From the NCBI GenBank assembly GCA_002917075.1, contig NTMA01000035.1:310001-374000 (forward strand): DNA of 64,000 nt. The letters are read 5' to 3'. Below, in pieces: positions 1 through 11,166 of the stretch. A program made the translations under genes and the position numbers. Every line of letters starts with the position of its first letter. Position 1 is the first letter of the stretch. This stretch comes from Hawksworthiomyces lignivorus. Its lineage: Eukaryota; Ascomycota; Sordariomycetes; Ophiostomatales; Ophiostomataceae. The notes under the pieces are model-generated. The model ran no database searches and was not told the DNA's origin. It worked only from the letters and a program-made list of their open reading frames with translations.

Positions 1-2541
1 GGGAGCAGCGGAAAGGGGGATGAAGGGAAAGAGAGAGACACCAATTTACTACGAGTATTACGACTGGGTCTGTGATGCAGCCCGCGCGCGCGTATCAACA
101 ACAAGAACAGTACGAGAAAAGCGCAGTGAGCAACGGGGTGTAAAACGAGACCGATGTGCTGCCGTCCAACTGAATGGACTGGGGCGCCCACAGCGACTGC
201 GCGTGTAGAAAGAAGCCAGCAACAATGGTTAACAATGGTTAAATCTCTTGGCTCGCCTTAGACTTCTGTGGACCGTTCCGCTAGTTGTGCGCGCCCGGTA
301 TTCCTGACAAAAAACGGCCGAGGCGTTTGCGCCCAAAAGTCTCCTACAAAGCTGGTGCTCTGCATCCGACAAAATAAGGCGCGTCCAGGTCGTTTGGCAG
401 CAATTGAACATACGCACGCACCTATGAGAAACTTCCGCACGGGAGGGAGCCCCGAGCAGTGCACGCAGTGCACGCAGTGCACTTGGTTCTGCCACTCCAT
501 TGCGTCAGATCAGCAAGTCACACCGGCGATCCAGAGGAAGACAGAGGGGGGCTCGGGGGGGGCAGATCAATAAGACAGTTGCCGAGTGACGTCCTGAAGG
601 TGGTGGGTGGTCCACAAGGCATTCCTGCAGCAGTCACCACCTCACGCGGTCTCGATTCGCTCAGATGCTCACAGAGGGGAGCCAAGAGACAGGGCTGTCC
701 AATAGCAGTGCCTGCCGCAGCCTGGATCTGTGGTGGCTTACGGAGGTTGATTGGTCATGGAGGGGGGAGGGCAGAATTTGGATGACGGCTTTGCAGTAGG
801 GTTGTTGGTGGGTTGGTTTGCTGCTGGTGCTACCTAGCTTACTCTCTCAAACAGCGGAAATGCTAGCTGCATACAAAGCTCCTCTTGGTATTGGCCATGG
901 TCATCACGGCGCTCGTGTTGTCCGCGTTTGGTGATATCGGGGACCAAGGCCGCAGAAATAAAGGCCAGGCTAGCAAAAATTGAAATCAGAGAGCAGAGCT
1001 GGCTCCAGCGGTAGTTTCGCCACCTCAATTTCGGGCACTGTACCTTCTCGACCTTCTATCGTCTAGAAGCCAGATGGAACGTATCTTCTTTTTCTTTTTC
1101 TTTTATCCTCTGTTTCCCAACATTCCCATGTTTTAGGGTCCGCTGCGCCACGCTCTTTTAAAGACGTAGAGGTAGGACTGTGTGGAACATTGTTGTGGGC
1201 ACCAGAGATTCGCTCATGGAATTTCAGCGAATGATCCTGAGACTCCCTGCTGCATGCAGCAAATAGCATGTGCGCAATTGGGCTAGAAGTCCCCGGCTGG
1301 GAAATTTGGGGGTCCTGCAGATGAGTTCTTTGGAAACCAAATGACTGGCATCTGAAGACTGCTAAATTTAATATAAGCTGGTTTTATGTGCATTGTAAAC
1401 AATCTATATATTCAACAGAAACGAAGAAGAAAATCCTAGAATTTGATCGTCTCCAAGGCAGAAAGAGATGTCATCAACTTTGAAAAAATAAAACAAAATA
1501 AAGCAAACATAGTTGGAAAGTTGGCAATGCAGACGTTGTACAGTGTCAGATTTGGCGAGTCAAGTTACGATCACGAGTGCGAGAAGCGAAAAGTTCGCGA
1601 ATACACCAGGCGAAGCTAAGTCCAGAGTTGGTGCAAATATTGGAAAAAGACAAGAAAAAGAAAAACAGGGCGGAAGAAGAAGCGAGGACAACATCTTTCT
1701 TGTAATGATCACAGCTCGCCCGCGTTTTAAAGCGATTTAAAGCGATTTTAGTTGCGCCCATCGCCTTAGGCGAACTCCAACATCTAGCCTTCTTGTCGTA
1801 GGCAGCAGCAATAAAAAAGACACGAGTAGATTTCATCCGATAGTTCCTAGCGGCTCTGTGGAAAAAAGAACTACACCTCCTTCTCGGGCAAGCTGCTAGC
1901 ATAGAAAACATGTCGCTCGTAGAGGAAAGGAGGCTTTGTCTCCTCCGGTATCGTCGACCGGGGCGTACGTCCAAAGCGGTGCGAGCTGAACCGTGCGTCC
2001 TTGAACGCTGTGCCTGGCGAGGTGGTGAAGCTCACATGGTTGGTTCGAGGGCTGAAGAACAAGAGCATCTAGGAGCCGCGCCCGCCCTTTCGCTCTTCGG
2101 GGTCTTTCCCCTATCCTTCTCCTCTTGCCATGGTGGCATTTTGCTTGTGTGCAGTTCCACAGCCGAGCTCATCTCACGTCAGGTGGCATTAGTGTGGTTC
2201 TCACACGATGCCCTTGTCTCACATTGCAATCAAAGTCAACACTTGGCGAAGGCGTAGATGCGCAGTGCAAACCGAATGCAGACTTTTAGATTCTCCAACG
2301 GACGCCGTAGAAAGAAAGACAATAAAAAAACCTCGTGTTTACTGTAGTGCAGGGCGAATCCGTCACATGTATCACCAAGCAGCGGCGACGACTGATCATG
2401 CTATGCCCATGCTTTTTTGTATTACCCAGTTTTGTAGTTTTTGCTAGATGCACCCATGCACACGTCCTATCGCTTCCCAAACAAACAACAGCTCATACGC
2501 TCTCTCCCCGTCCCCGTCCCCTTTCCCTGCGCCACCGCTCC
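1..2541. other. Left-end intergenic region, no gene supported
   Basis: Only short reading frames without recognisable protein character are present, and I found no tRNA box pattern. A tandem 10-mer AACAATGGTT occurs twice at 221-240. A 9-bp unit GCAGTGCAC occurs three times at 456-482. A pyrimidine/purine-rich patch lies near 1080-1110. The right end is the 3' flank of the minus-strand UTP8 gene. Confidence 0.6.
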
Positions 2542-5500
2542 TTATGGCATAGCAACAGCCTCCAGCGAGTACGCCTCCACCTTTCTGCTCGTCAGGTGAC
2601 CGATCTCACGGCGGCTGCGCTTGGTCACCTCGCCGCCCGAGATCACCTTGGTCGCCGTCACGCCGTTGCCGGCCACGCCCGTCGGCGGGTTCAGGCCCAG
2701 CGGCAGCATGCCGCCGGACGCGGCTCCGACGCCCTTGGCGCCCTTGGCGGCGGCCTTCTGCACGCCCGCGGCGTAGCGCACGACCTCGCCGAGCAGGCCG
2801 CGGAGGTACAGCGCCTCCTGCACGCCCTCGAGGGCGGCGCTGACCTGCCACTTGAGCGACGCGAAAAAGTCGCCGCCGATGCCGCCGCTGGCGATCTGCT
2901 CGCTGCCGGCGGCGCCAAAGGCAAAGCCCATGCTGCTGCTGGCGCCGCTGCCGTTGGCCGCTGCGGCGGCGGCAGCCGCGGCGTCGACTGCTGCCAGGAC
3001 GTCGTCGTGGATCAGCCACTCGCCCGGCCGCACCGCGTCGATGCACCGACATAGCAGGTCGGCGATCAGGCGGATGCTGTAGTTGAGCGGGGCGGCCGCG
3101 GCGCGGTCGTCGTCGTCGTCGCCGCTCCCATTTGCACCCGAACCGGTCCCGTCGCCCGCCCGCCCGTCCATGTCAATATACCGCGTCGCCCAGCCCTGGT
3201 CCACCAGCTGCTGGCGCAGCACCTCGATCAGTGCGCGGATCTCGTCCGTCCGGAAGACGCGCCGCATGCTCTGCACGGTCGCCACGGCGGGGCAGGTGCC
3301 CAGCTTGCCGATGGCAATGTCGAGCGCCAGGTCGCGCGGGTCGTTCTCGACGTGCTGCAAAAAGTACTCGGCCAGGTGCAGCTGCTGGTCCAGGCGGTCC
3401 AGCTCGCGCGCTTTGGTGTCGTCGCTGTCGGCAGCCTCTGCCTCCCCGTTCGTCAGCAATTTTGTTGAGGAGGGGGCGGCTGCCGCGTCGGCGTCGGCGC
3501 CGCCCACGAGCTCGAGACTACGCATGAGGAGCAGCACGGCGCTGAGGAGCTCCGGCGCCCCCAGCTTCGTTTCGTAGAGCCACTGGAGCAGCAGGTTCAG
3601 GCTGGGGTCGACGTGGGCCAGCATGACGGGGATTGCCTCGCCCAGCAACAGCTCGACTTCGTCCAAGTCGCCGAGAGACCCACGCAGAGCCGATCGCGTG
3701 TTGGCCACGGAGAGATGGCCCGCGTCGACGAGGTAGTTGAGGATGTCGCTCTGGGGTTGTTTGCAGCAGAGCCGCAGCCGGCTGCCTGCGCTCTTCTGGT
3801 CGACGGCGAGAACGCGCCCGATCGCATAGACAATCCAGCGGCGGTCTGCTTCGGGATATTGCACACGCTTCGTTGCTGCTGCTGAAGCTGCCTGGCGAGC
3901 TGCTGCTTTTGTGGGCTCGTCTGTAGACAGGCCGTTTGTTTTTGTGGTGCCGTTCGTCAATCCGTTGACAACAATAGTATCACCGCCATCTTGCGTCTCG
4001 TCCATGGCGCCCGCGGCAGTCGCGTTATCCAATGGTCTCTGCCAGCGCCAGTCCGAAATGCTTAGTATGCCAAGCTTCTCGGCAAGAAATTCGTCAAAAC
4101 CAGGAACGTCGTTCTGCTCCAGGAACCGGTCGGCCATCTGGATATCTTCTTTGTGCTGGGCCAAGTAAGCAGCCGACACCGTACCAGGAAGGCACGTCTC
4201 CGGGAGCGGATCGATACCGTCCAGGACTTCGGCATCAACGTAAGACACGCCCCGTCCTATGGAGTCGATAAGCAGACCGTCTGCCCTGCGCTTCTTGCTT
4301 CTCGTGCGAGGCGGCTCAAGCTGGACGGCAACCAGGTTGGAGTCGAGCAACGCGACCGCTAACTCGAGCTGTCCGAAGAAAGATACAAAGGAGCAAGAGT
4401 GATAGTGCTTGGCGCTGCCTTCCAGCTCCCCAGCATGATTTGAGCGCTCAAAGTCCAGATCAGCAGATGCTTGCAAAGACTTGAAGAGCGGGTTGTAGAC
4501 AGAAAATGAGGTCGGCGTGGCCGCGAGGATGCTCGACTTCGACAGTCGCACAAAGGACGTAATGCCAGGGACAGAAACGGCGCTTACGGCCCGGGGAATG
4601 CTTCTTGTCAGATCGTAGGAGACAACGGTCTCGTTGGCCAGGATGACCAGAGACCCAGACGAAATATCAAGACGGTAGGTCGGCTGGACCTTGGAGGCAT
4701 CCTGTGGTTGCGTAGACTCAGGTGAAGGAAGGCGCAGGTAGTGTACCTGCGCCATGTTGTGGTGGCCTGTGGGTTGGCCCTGGTGATCGGAGCCAACAGC
4801 AAAGACGTGCAGATACCGAGTAATGCTACCCTGGCGGCCCGACACGGCTGTGATGGCAACTAGAACATCCGGGTCGAAGCCACCATCTGCGTCGATTTTC
4901 TGTGCAAAAACACCGGACAGGTAGCCCTCTCCAAGCGCCAGACCCTTGAGGATGTCGGAGGCAAGTGCAACTTGTGCATACTCCACGCCGAGTACAGAGC
5001 CTCTCGGGATCAGCTCCTGAGACAAGGCAGTTATCGACACCTTGTATTTTTCTTTGAGCGACTCGCCGTCGAAGCAGGTCACCTCTCCGTCTTTGTCGAC
5101 GGCGAGCAAATCAGAAGCCGTCAGCGTCGTAGAGTCCTTATCAGCAGGCGCAGTCGTAGAGCTGGTCGATAGCATATGAAGAGAAACAACGTCGCTGGAG
5201 CGGCCTAGGTTGGCGGTCGCTGTCGTCGAGGAGGTTGCACCTGACGCTTCGACGGTGTCCTTGAACAAAGACAGTTTCCTCGCAGGCTCCCGCGTAGCGA
5301 TGTATGTGTAGCGCGCGACGGTGGCATTTTTTCCTGCGGCCGACCGAAGCCGCGCTGAGCAGGGTGGGCAAACAAACTTTGCTTGCGGGGGAACTGGGTA
5401 CGAAGTGATCAGGCGTGAAGAAGCGATCTAGAGAGAAAGAAAACAAATGTCAGCTGGAAGCAAGGACGAACAAAACCATACTAGAGAGGGGGAGCCGGAC

Positions 5501-5680
5501 ATCGTAAATATTTGCTGATTCCCCATCAATGCCAACGACGACTTCTGGCCGTCTTCTCCGCTTGGTGCTAAGTCTCTGGCCGTAGACTTCACCAACGACA
5601 CATGTGCCATCAGGCTGGGCGAGAGACCGAGGAAGACTCGCCAGCACATACGGCTTCTGAATATGATATGTAGACGCCAT
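2542..5680 (-). CDS. UTP8: U3 snoRNP / t-UTP protein Utp8, two exons
   Basis: Utp8 is a nucleolar subunit of the t-UTP part of the small-subunit processome, needed for rDNA transcription and early 18S pre-rRNA processing; yeast Utp8 also has a tRNA-export role. Exons are 5501-5680 and 2542-5427, giving about 1021 residues. The start ATG is at 5678-5680, beginning MASTYHIQKPYVLASLPR, followed by GEVYG, then VVGIDGESANIYD. After the 73-nt intron (5428-5500) the protein resumes IASSRLITSYPVPPQ, then a CPPCS motif and ARKLSLFKD; this order is typical of the fungal Utp8 beta-propeller region. The middle and C-terminus are helical and Ala-rich, ending in LTSRKVEAYSLEAVAMP. The intron donor is a weak GTCCGG, but it is the only join I found that keeps the family-like NIYD-I-SSRL sequence in frame. 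The 5' end faces ELG1 across a shared promoter. Confidence 0.85.
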
Positions 5681-5891
5681 TCCTAGCGCTGGGAATGAAC
5701 AAAAGAACAAAACAGCCGCCTAAAATAAAAGATAGACAAGAAGATCGCGCTTCTGTGTCGGATTTGGCTCGCTTTGTTTTGTTCTGCTGTTTTCAGCGTG
5801 GAAGAACGTGCAGAATCTAGTATCATTAAACAAGAGAAGCTTCGAATTGGCGGTAGCAGAAAAAAAAAGTTCACCAGTCTAAGCAGCAAAG

Positions 5892-5925
<34 letters not shown>

Positions 5926-6433
5926 ATTAGCGCAGCCTCCCCGATAAAGACAGTTATAAATGGTATTTATCTACTGTGAGGCACACTGTATTTCTAAACT
6001 CAGCACGTGCCACAGCGTTCTGGAGAGACCCCACCAGCCCTGTGCTCACGCGCGCCTTAAGCAGTAATACACGCTTTTTGGCACTTCGCGCCTTTACGCG
6101 TTCCAGCAGCTAATTAACAGGAAAAGGGCAGATGCGTCCCACCAACCAACGTAACTGCACAGCATCCTCCAACTTCCAAAGCAACGACTTTGCAATCTGC
6201 TCATAATCGAAACGAGACGACCAATTTCACTAAATACAACCCTCGAGACAACTTTTCTCCTGACATCGTTCTGGTTACAAAGAATGATTCCGTTTTCTAT
6301 TCATTGATACAGGGTATTCCGACGAAGCAGCTGGGCGAGAGGGCGAGACGACGAGGTAAGTGAAGAAGGGACATGCATTTGAAAGAAGCAAGATGGGATA
6401 CTTTGACGAATCTTGTGGCTGATGGTATATTGA
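5681..6433. promoter_or_regulatory. Divergent promoter between UTP8 and ELG1
   Basis: This 753-bp gap separates the two start codons and must hold both promoters. It has an uninterrupted run of 31 A at 5892-5922, typical of nucleosome-depleting tracts, and a CACGTG E-box-type palindrome near 6003-6010. An ATG at 6373 opens an out-of-frame reading frame of 60 codons that runs past the ELG1 start; if transcribed it would act as an overlapping upstream ORF. Confidence 0.5.
5892..5922. repeat. Poly(A) tract of 31 nt
   Basis: A homopolymer run of 31 adenines in the middle of the UTP8/ELG1 divergent promoter. Long dA:dT tracts commonly exclude nucleosomes in fungal promoters; that role here is inferred from position only. 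Confidence 0.95.
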
Positions 6434-9400
6434 ATGACCAGATCTATGTCGTCTGCTGCTGTCGTCATCATGGCCAGCGAGCCTGCGCCTGGCCAGCCGA
6501 AGAAGCTGCACCCTCTTTTCACAACGCTGAAGGTTGGCCAGAATACGACCAGTGACGGGGCAAATCTGCAACCTGAGTCGGACGAAATACTAGGACATGA
6601 GATTGGGCAGCAGCATGGCTACGAGCCGATGCAGGATGCCGGTCTAGCATCTATGCTGGACCCACGGTTACTGGGAGCTGAAGGAACAGGTAACCGGGCT
6701 CCGGGCGTAGGCGTCAGTGCCGGTGCCGGTGTGAGTGCCGGTGCCGGCGTGAGGCCCAGCATCAATGGCCGTATCGATGGATTTATGACTGCCGGAGCAC
6801 CGGCAGCTGTAACGGTGCCGCCTATTTCACAGCATAGCAGCGTATTGGATGCGCAAGTGAAACGGAAACCAGAAGGCAACCCTAGCTACGGCATGCCTCA
6901 GTTCTTTCAGACCCTCCAAACTCCTCAGATTCCCCAGACTCTTCAGGTTCCTCAGGTTCCTCAGGTTCCTCATATCTCTCAGGTTCCTCAGATTCCGCAG
7001 ATTCCTCAAGCTCCACAGACTCCTCAGATTCCACAGCCTAAACGTCGCGGCCGGCCACCCAAGAACCCCAAACCCTTATTACCAGCACCTTCAGGATTCC
7101 CTAACCAGCTCGTATGGCAGACTGAGCTAGTGTCTTCCTCCCCGATACCCATGGTCAATCACAGCAACAACCCGACGTCAGCCATCGGTAGCAGCCCTCT
7201 ACCGGCACCACAACCATCTTCTACATTTTATGGTGCTACAACAACCGCTGCCACTCTTCCAAATTCTTCTGCACCACCTGAAGGACAAACCACTCCCTCT
7301 CAGCCACCTAAACGCTTGCTTCAATTCGATCCGAAGACGGGAACCATTGGCGCTCCGCCGAGACCGAAAGAACCTCTAGTATCGTCAAGCCAAGCAAATG
7401 GAGAACCATGGAATAGGGCAGCCATATCGTCTCCGCTCGTCATTGCATACGGGCAAAATGATAGTGCTTCCCGCATCCGGATTGGCGTTTTGATTGATGC
7501 CATCTTGAGTCATAAGTGCCGGGTATCTCCCCTTGCTCCGTCGGCGGAGGTTAAAACAACAAAACGAGGTCCAAAGTCAGCAAAACAAGGCGTGGCCGAT
7601 GCCAAATCCACTACGGCAGCCTCACCAGCAAATACCCCAAAACCAACCCAGTCTTCCACAAAAACCACACATCCTTTCTTCTCAGGTGGACGCCAAAAAA
7701 CACAATCGAGCACTACGGACCCATCGAATACGCCCAGTTCTTCCAAGTCCGCGGCCGCACCAAAATACTACACGTCAACACCATGTTCCCCTAAGCGGCA
7801 ACGCGGTCTGCAACCTTTTGCGAACATCAGAATGCCGCAATTCGGCGCACAGAATGGGATCTTGCGCGTGCCAGGGGCTTGTCTCCCTGCATGGCCATGG
7901 AAGGGTGCGGTTCATGTGCGACCTGAAAATGGCCATCCGATAGAGACAAAGTATGCTCACTTGCCGCCCCTCTCTCTGCCAAAGCGCAAGGGAAACGCAG
8001 TTGAGATACGCCCGACAGAGTCAATTCTTGTCCGGGAAATGGAACGTTTAAATATTTCTTCGGTAAGGGACGAAATCCGAAATGCGAATGCGGATGATTT
8101 TGGTCCCCCTCGGCCAGAGCTACGTCTTCCCCAAAGATGCATTGAGAGCGGCCGCAAATTGCAAGCTCAGGTGCAGCCACAGCTCCGAACAAACCACCCA
8201 GGCCTCCAGTCTCTATTTGACTCTTTAAAGACGACGCTCTCGGCTTTCGACCAATACCAGTGCGAGCCTCTGAACTGGGCCCAGAAGTACGCACCTTCTT
8301 GTGCCATCGAAGTCCTCCAGAGCGGCAGAGAGCCGCAGATGCTGAGGGATTGGCTGGAGGCTCTAAAAGTTGTTTCTGTTGATACTGGCGCAGGAGAGTC
8401 GGCAGCTCCATCCGGAAGCAGCAAGGGCGGCGCGTCTGCAAAGGGCGGCATAAAGAAGAAGAGGAAGAAGAACAAGCTGGACGGCTTCATTGTGTCGAGC
8501 GATGACGACGAGGACGAGATGGGCGAGGTGTCGGACAACGAGGCGGAGTGGTCAGCCAGTGGTCGACATGGTCTTCAAAAGAAGACGGTCATCCGCACGG
8601 GCGGCCTCGCTGACAAAGCTGGCCGAGACGGTGCTAGGCTCACCAATGCCGTTGTCATCAGCGGACCCCACGGATGCGGAAAGTCGGCAGCTGTCTACGC
8701 TGTGGCAAAAGAGCTGGGTTTTGAAATATTCGAGATCAATTCCAGCAGCCGCAGAAGCGGGAAGGACGTAATTGACAGGATTGGAGACATGACGAGAAAT
8801 CATCTCGTTCAGCACAAGAAGCAAAAGCCGTCAATAGCTGCGGCACTGGCGCAAGACGGCGCATTGGCAGAAAACCTCAACAAGTCTGCCATGGATATCG
8901 ACGGCGACGACGATGCCACGGATGGGGACGCAGCACCAAGCTCAAGCGGCGGCAAACAGGCTGTGATGAGCGCCTTTTTCAAGCCGAAGGGACCCCCCGC
9001 AAAGAAAGGCCGAAAGCCGAAGCAGGCTAGCGAAGGGACGACAGCAGAAGCCTCCAAGGGCACCCCTCAGGAGCAGAAACAGTCCCTTATTCTTTTAGAA
9101 GAGGCTGACATTCTCTACGAAGACGACAAGCAGTTCTGGACGACCGTTATGGGGCTCATTGTCCAGTCAAAACGGCCATTCGTCATCACTTGCAACGACG
9201 AGACGCTCATCCCATTGCACAGCCTGCGGCTGCACGGTATTTTTCGATTCACACCGCCACCAGCCGAAGTGGCCGTGGACCGCTTGCTTCTGATAGCAGC
9301 CTCGGAAGGCCATGTCCTCCAGCGTAGCACAGTGCAAGCCTTGTACGAAGCGCGAAACTACGACTTCCGAGCATCGCTGGCGGACCTCCAGTTTTGGTGC

Positions 9401-10910
9401 CAGATTGGCGTCGGCGACCAGCGCGGCGGCTTTGACTGGTTCATCCAGCGCTGGCCAGATGGTGTAGACCTGGACGAAGAGCAGCAAGTGAAGCGGGTGG
9501 TCAGCCAAAACACGTACCAGGAAGGTATGGGCTGGCTTGGCCACGACGTCCTTGCCACCAGAAGCACGAGCAACGGCAATGACCAGTCGATCGCCGCCGA
9601 AGAAGACCTGGTGCAGCAGGCGTGGACGGACTGGCAGCTGGACATGGGCCAGTGGCAAGACTCGATCGATTTGGGCACCTGGGCAAACCAGCTGTGCGTA
9701 CCGGCGCAGGCAACGCCACATAGGCGCCGGCAACTCTTGGACTCGTATTGCCGGTTTGCAGACGCCATGAGCGATGCCGATGCGGTATCATCCATGGCGT
9801 TTGCCGCTGGACTCGAGGTATGCACCGGCCATCTTTCACTGATAATAAAAATGACCAGCGAAGAGTGTACTGACAATAAAGCAGATTCCGTTTGACGCGA
9901 CGCAGCCCGAACTTCCGCCCAAGGCGCAAGATGATTACATTCTTGGCCAGCAGCTGCTCGAACGAACAGTTGTTGCCCACGAAGACGACTGTTTGCGCTT
10001 GCCAATAGCCACAGCCATACGGTGTTTAGCGAAACAGCTGCTAAAGCAGGATGTGCAAAAGCAGACCACGGGTGATTCTCGTTCAGTCCAATCTAGCGAC
10101 AGGCCAGACCCGCTGAACTGTGTGGACGAGGCTCAGGTGGTCGCCGGCATCCGGACGCAGCAGACGACACATCAGATGCTCGTGCCAAGCCAGTCGCCCG
10201 AGGTCAGCCGGATCGACTTCTCGCTCGCCTTTGACCCCATCGCCATGGCGGATAGCGCCCTACCTCGCAGCGGCTACTATGGCAGCTACGCGGCTACCAC
10301 GTCTTCTTATCTTGACCCGTCGATATTCGACCGCAATCTGGAGCCCATCGCCGTGGATGTGGCTCCATTCGTGCGCGGCATTGTGGCGTACGACGGGCGC
10401 CTACAGAAGCAGCGGCAGCGACTCAGCACATTTGTGAGCGAGGCTGCCCGCAGCGTTTCTCCGTCGGGAACGACCGAGGGAGACAGCGATGTGCAGACGC
10501 CAGAAACAAACCGCCGGCCGCCCAAGCGGATGCGCACCACCAGAGCAGCAATGTCGGCTCTCGAGGGTGGGCCGCGGAGCATGACGCGGAAGGAGCGGTG
10601 GTTCCAGGCGGACTTGAACCCGGTGCTGGTGATGCGAACGGGCGGAGACGGCTGGGACAAAGCACTCGAGGTGGCCCTGGCTGAGGAGGCTGAGAAGGCT
10701 GCAAGCGCTCCTACTGCCTCCACGGACGAGGTCGCCACACCATCGAGTCTCCCAGCCAACATGACGACTACTTTAGATGGGACTGTGTACGAGCGCAACG
10801 ACTATGCTGGTGCAGGAGGGCACAGTCGGCACCATAATGTGATCATGTCCTCACCAGGGAGTGAACATGGGAGAGAAGAAACTGGAAGTTCAATGGGCCA
10901 GGGCGCATAG
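6434..10910 (+). CDS. ELG1: Elg1/ATAD5-type AAA+ clamp unloader, two exons
   Basis: Elg1 is the large subunit of the RFC-like complex that unloads PCNA from chromatin after replication; it acts in the nucleus with Rfc2-5. Exons are 6434-9817 and 9885-10910; the 67-nt intron has donor GTATGC, a CTGAC branch and acceptor GCAG. The protein is about 1469 residues. Walker A is GPHGCGKS (744-751), followed by FEINSSSRRSGKD, and Walker B is LILLEEADILYEDD (about 886-899). The N-terminal half is disordered and holds KKLHPLF near the start, a PQ-rich tripeptide array, an AT-hook RRGRPPK (204-210) and a THPFFSG motif. A canonical PIP box QAVMSAFF sits at 842-849, between Walker A and B. The C-terminus carries SRIDFSLAFDPIAMAD and YLDPSIFDRNLEP, as in fungal Elg1. 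The ATG at 6434 is the outermost; the one at 6470 (MASEPAP) has a better context (A at -3, G at +4) and may be the true start. Confidence 0.88.
6904..7038 (+). repeat. 9-bp minisatellite encoding x-P-Q tripeptides inside ELG1
   Basis: About fourteen imperfect 9-bp units of the form CCT-CAG-(G/A)TT encode repeats of VPQ, IPQ, TPQ and APQ, immediately before the AT-hook. The units differ by single substitutions. The array lies in a disordered part of the protein and is probably length-polymorphic. Confidence 0.85.
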
Positions 10911-11166
10911 AAGCTATGCTGGTGCATAGGTTATGGCATTTGCATCGCCTGTTAGATATTGGACAACATGTGCATACAATAGGAATTGTGTTTTTATTAT
11001 TTGATAAATGTCAAAATACGATATATAGTCGGAATATTGGAACTCGCAATAAGGGGGTATATAAAATCAAAAAAAATTTGCATCTCAAGCAGCTCTGTCT
11101 GTTCCTCTCTTCTCCCCCTTAACTGCGCATCCTCTTCTTCTCCTGCCTGGACCGCAGCCCTGCCGC

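Noticed and set aside
2030..2060. GGTTCGAGGGC as a tRNA B box
   Set aside because: It does not fit GGTTCGANTCC well and no matching A box or cloverleaf is seen nearby.
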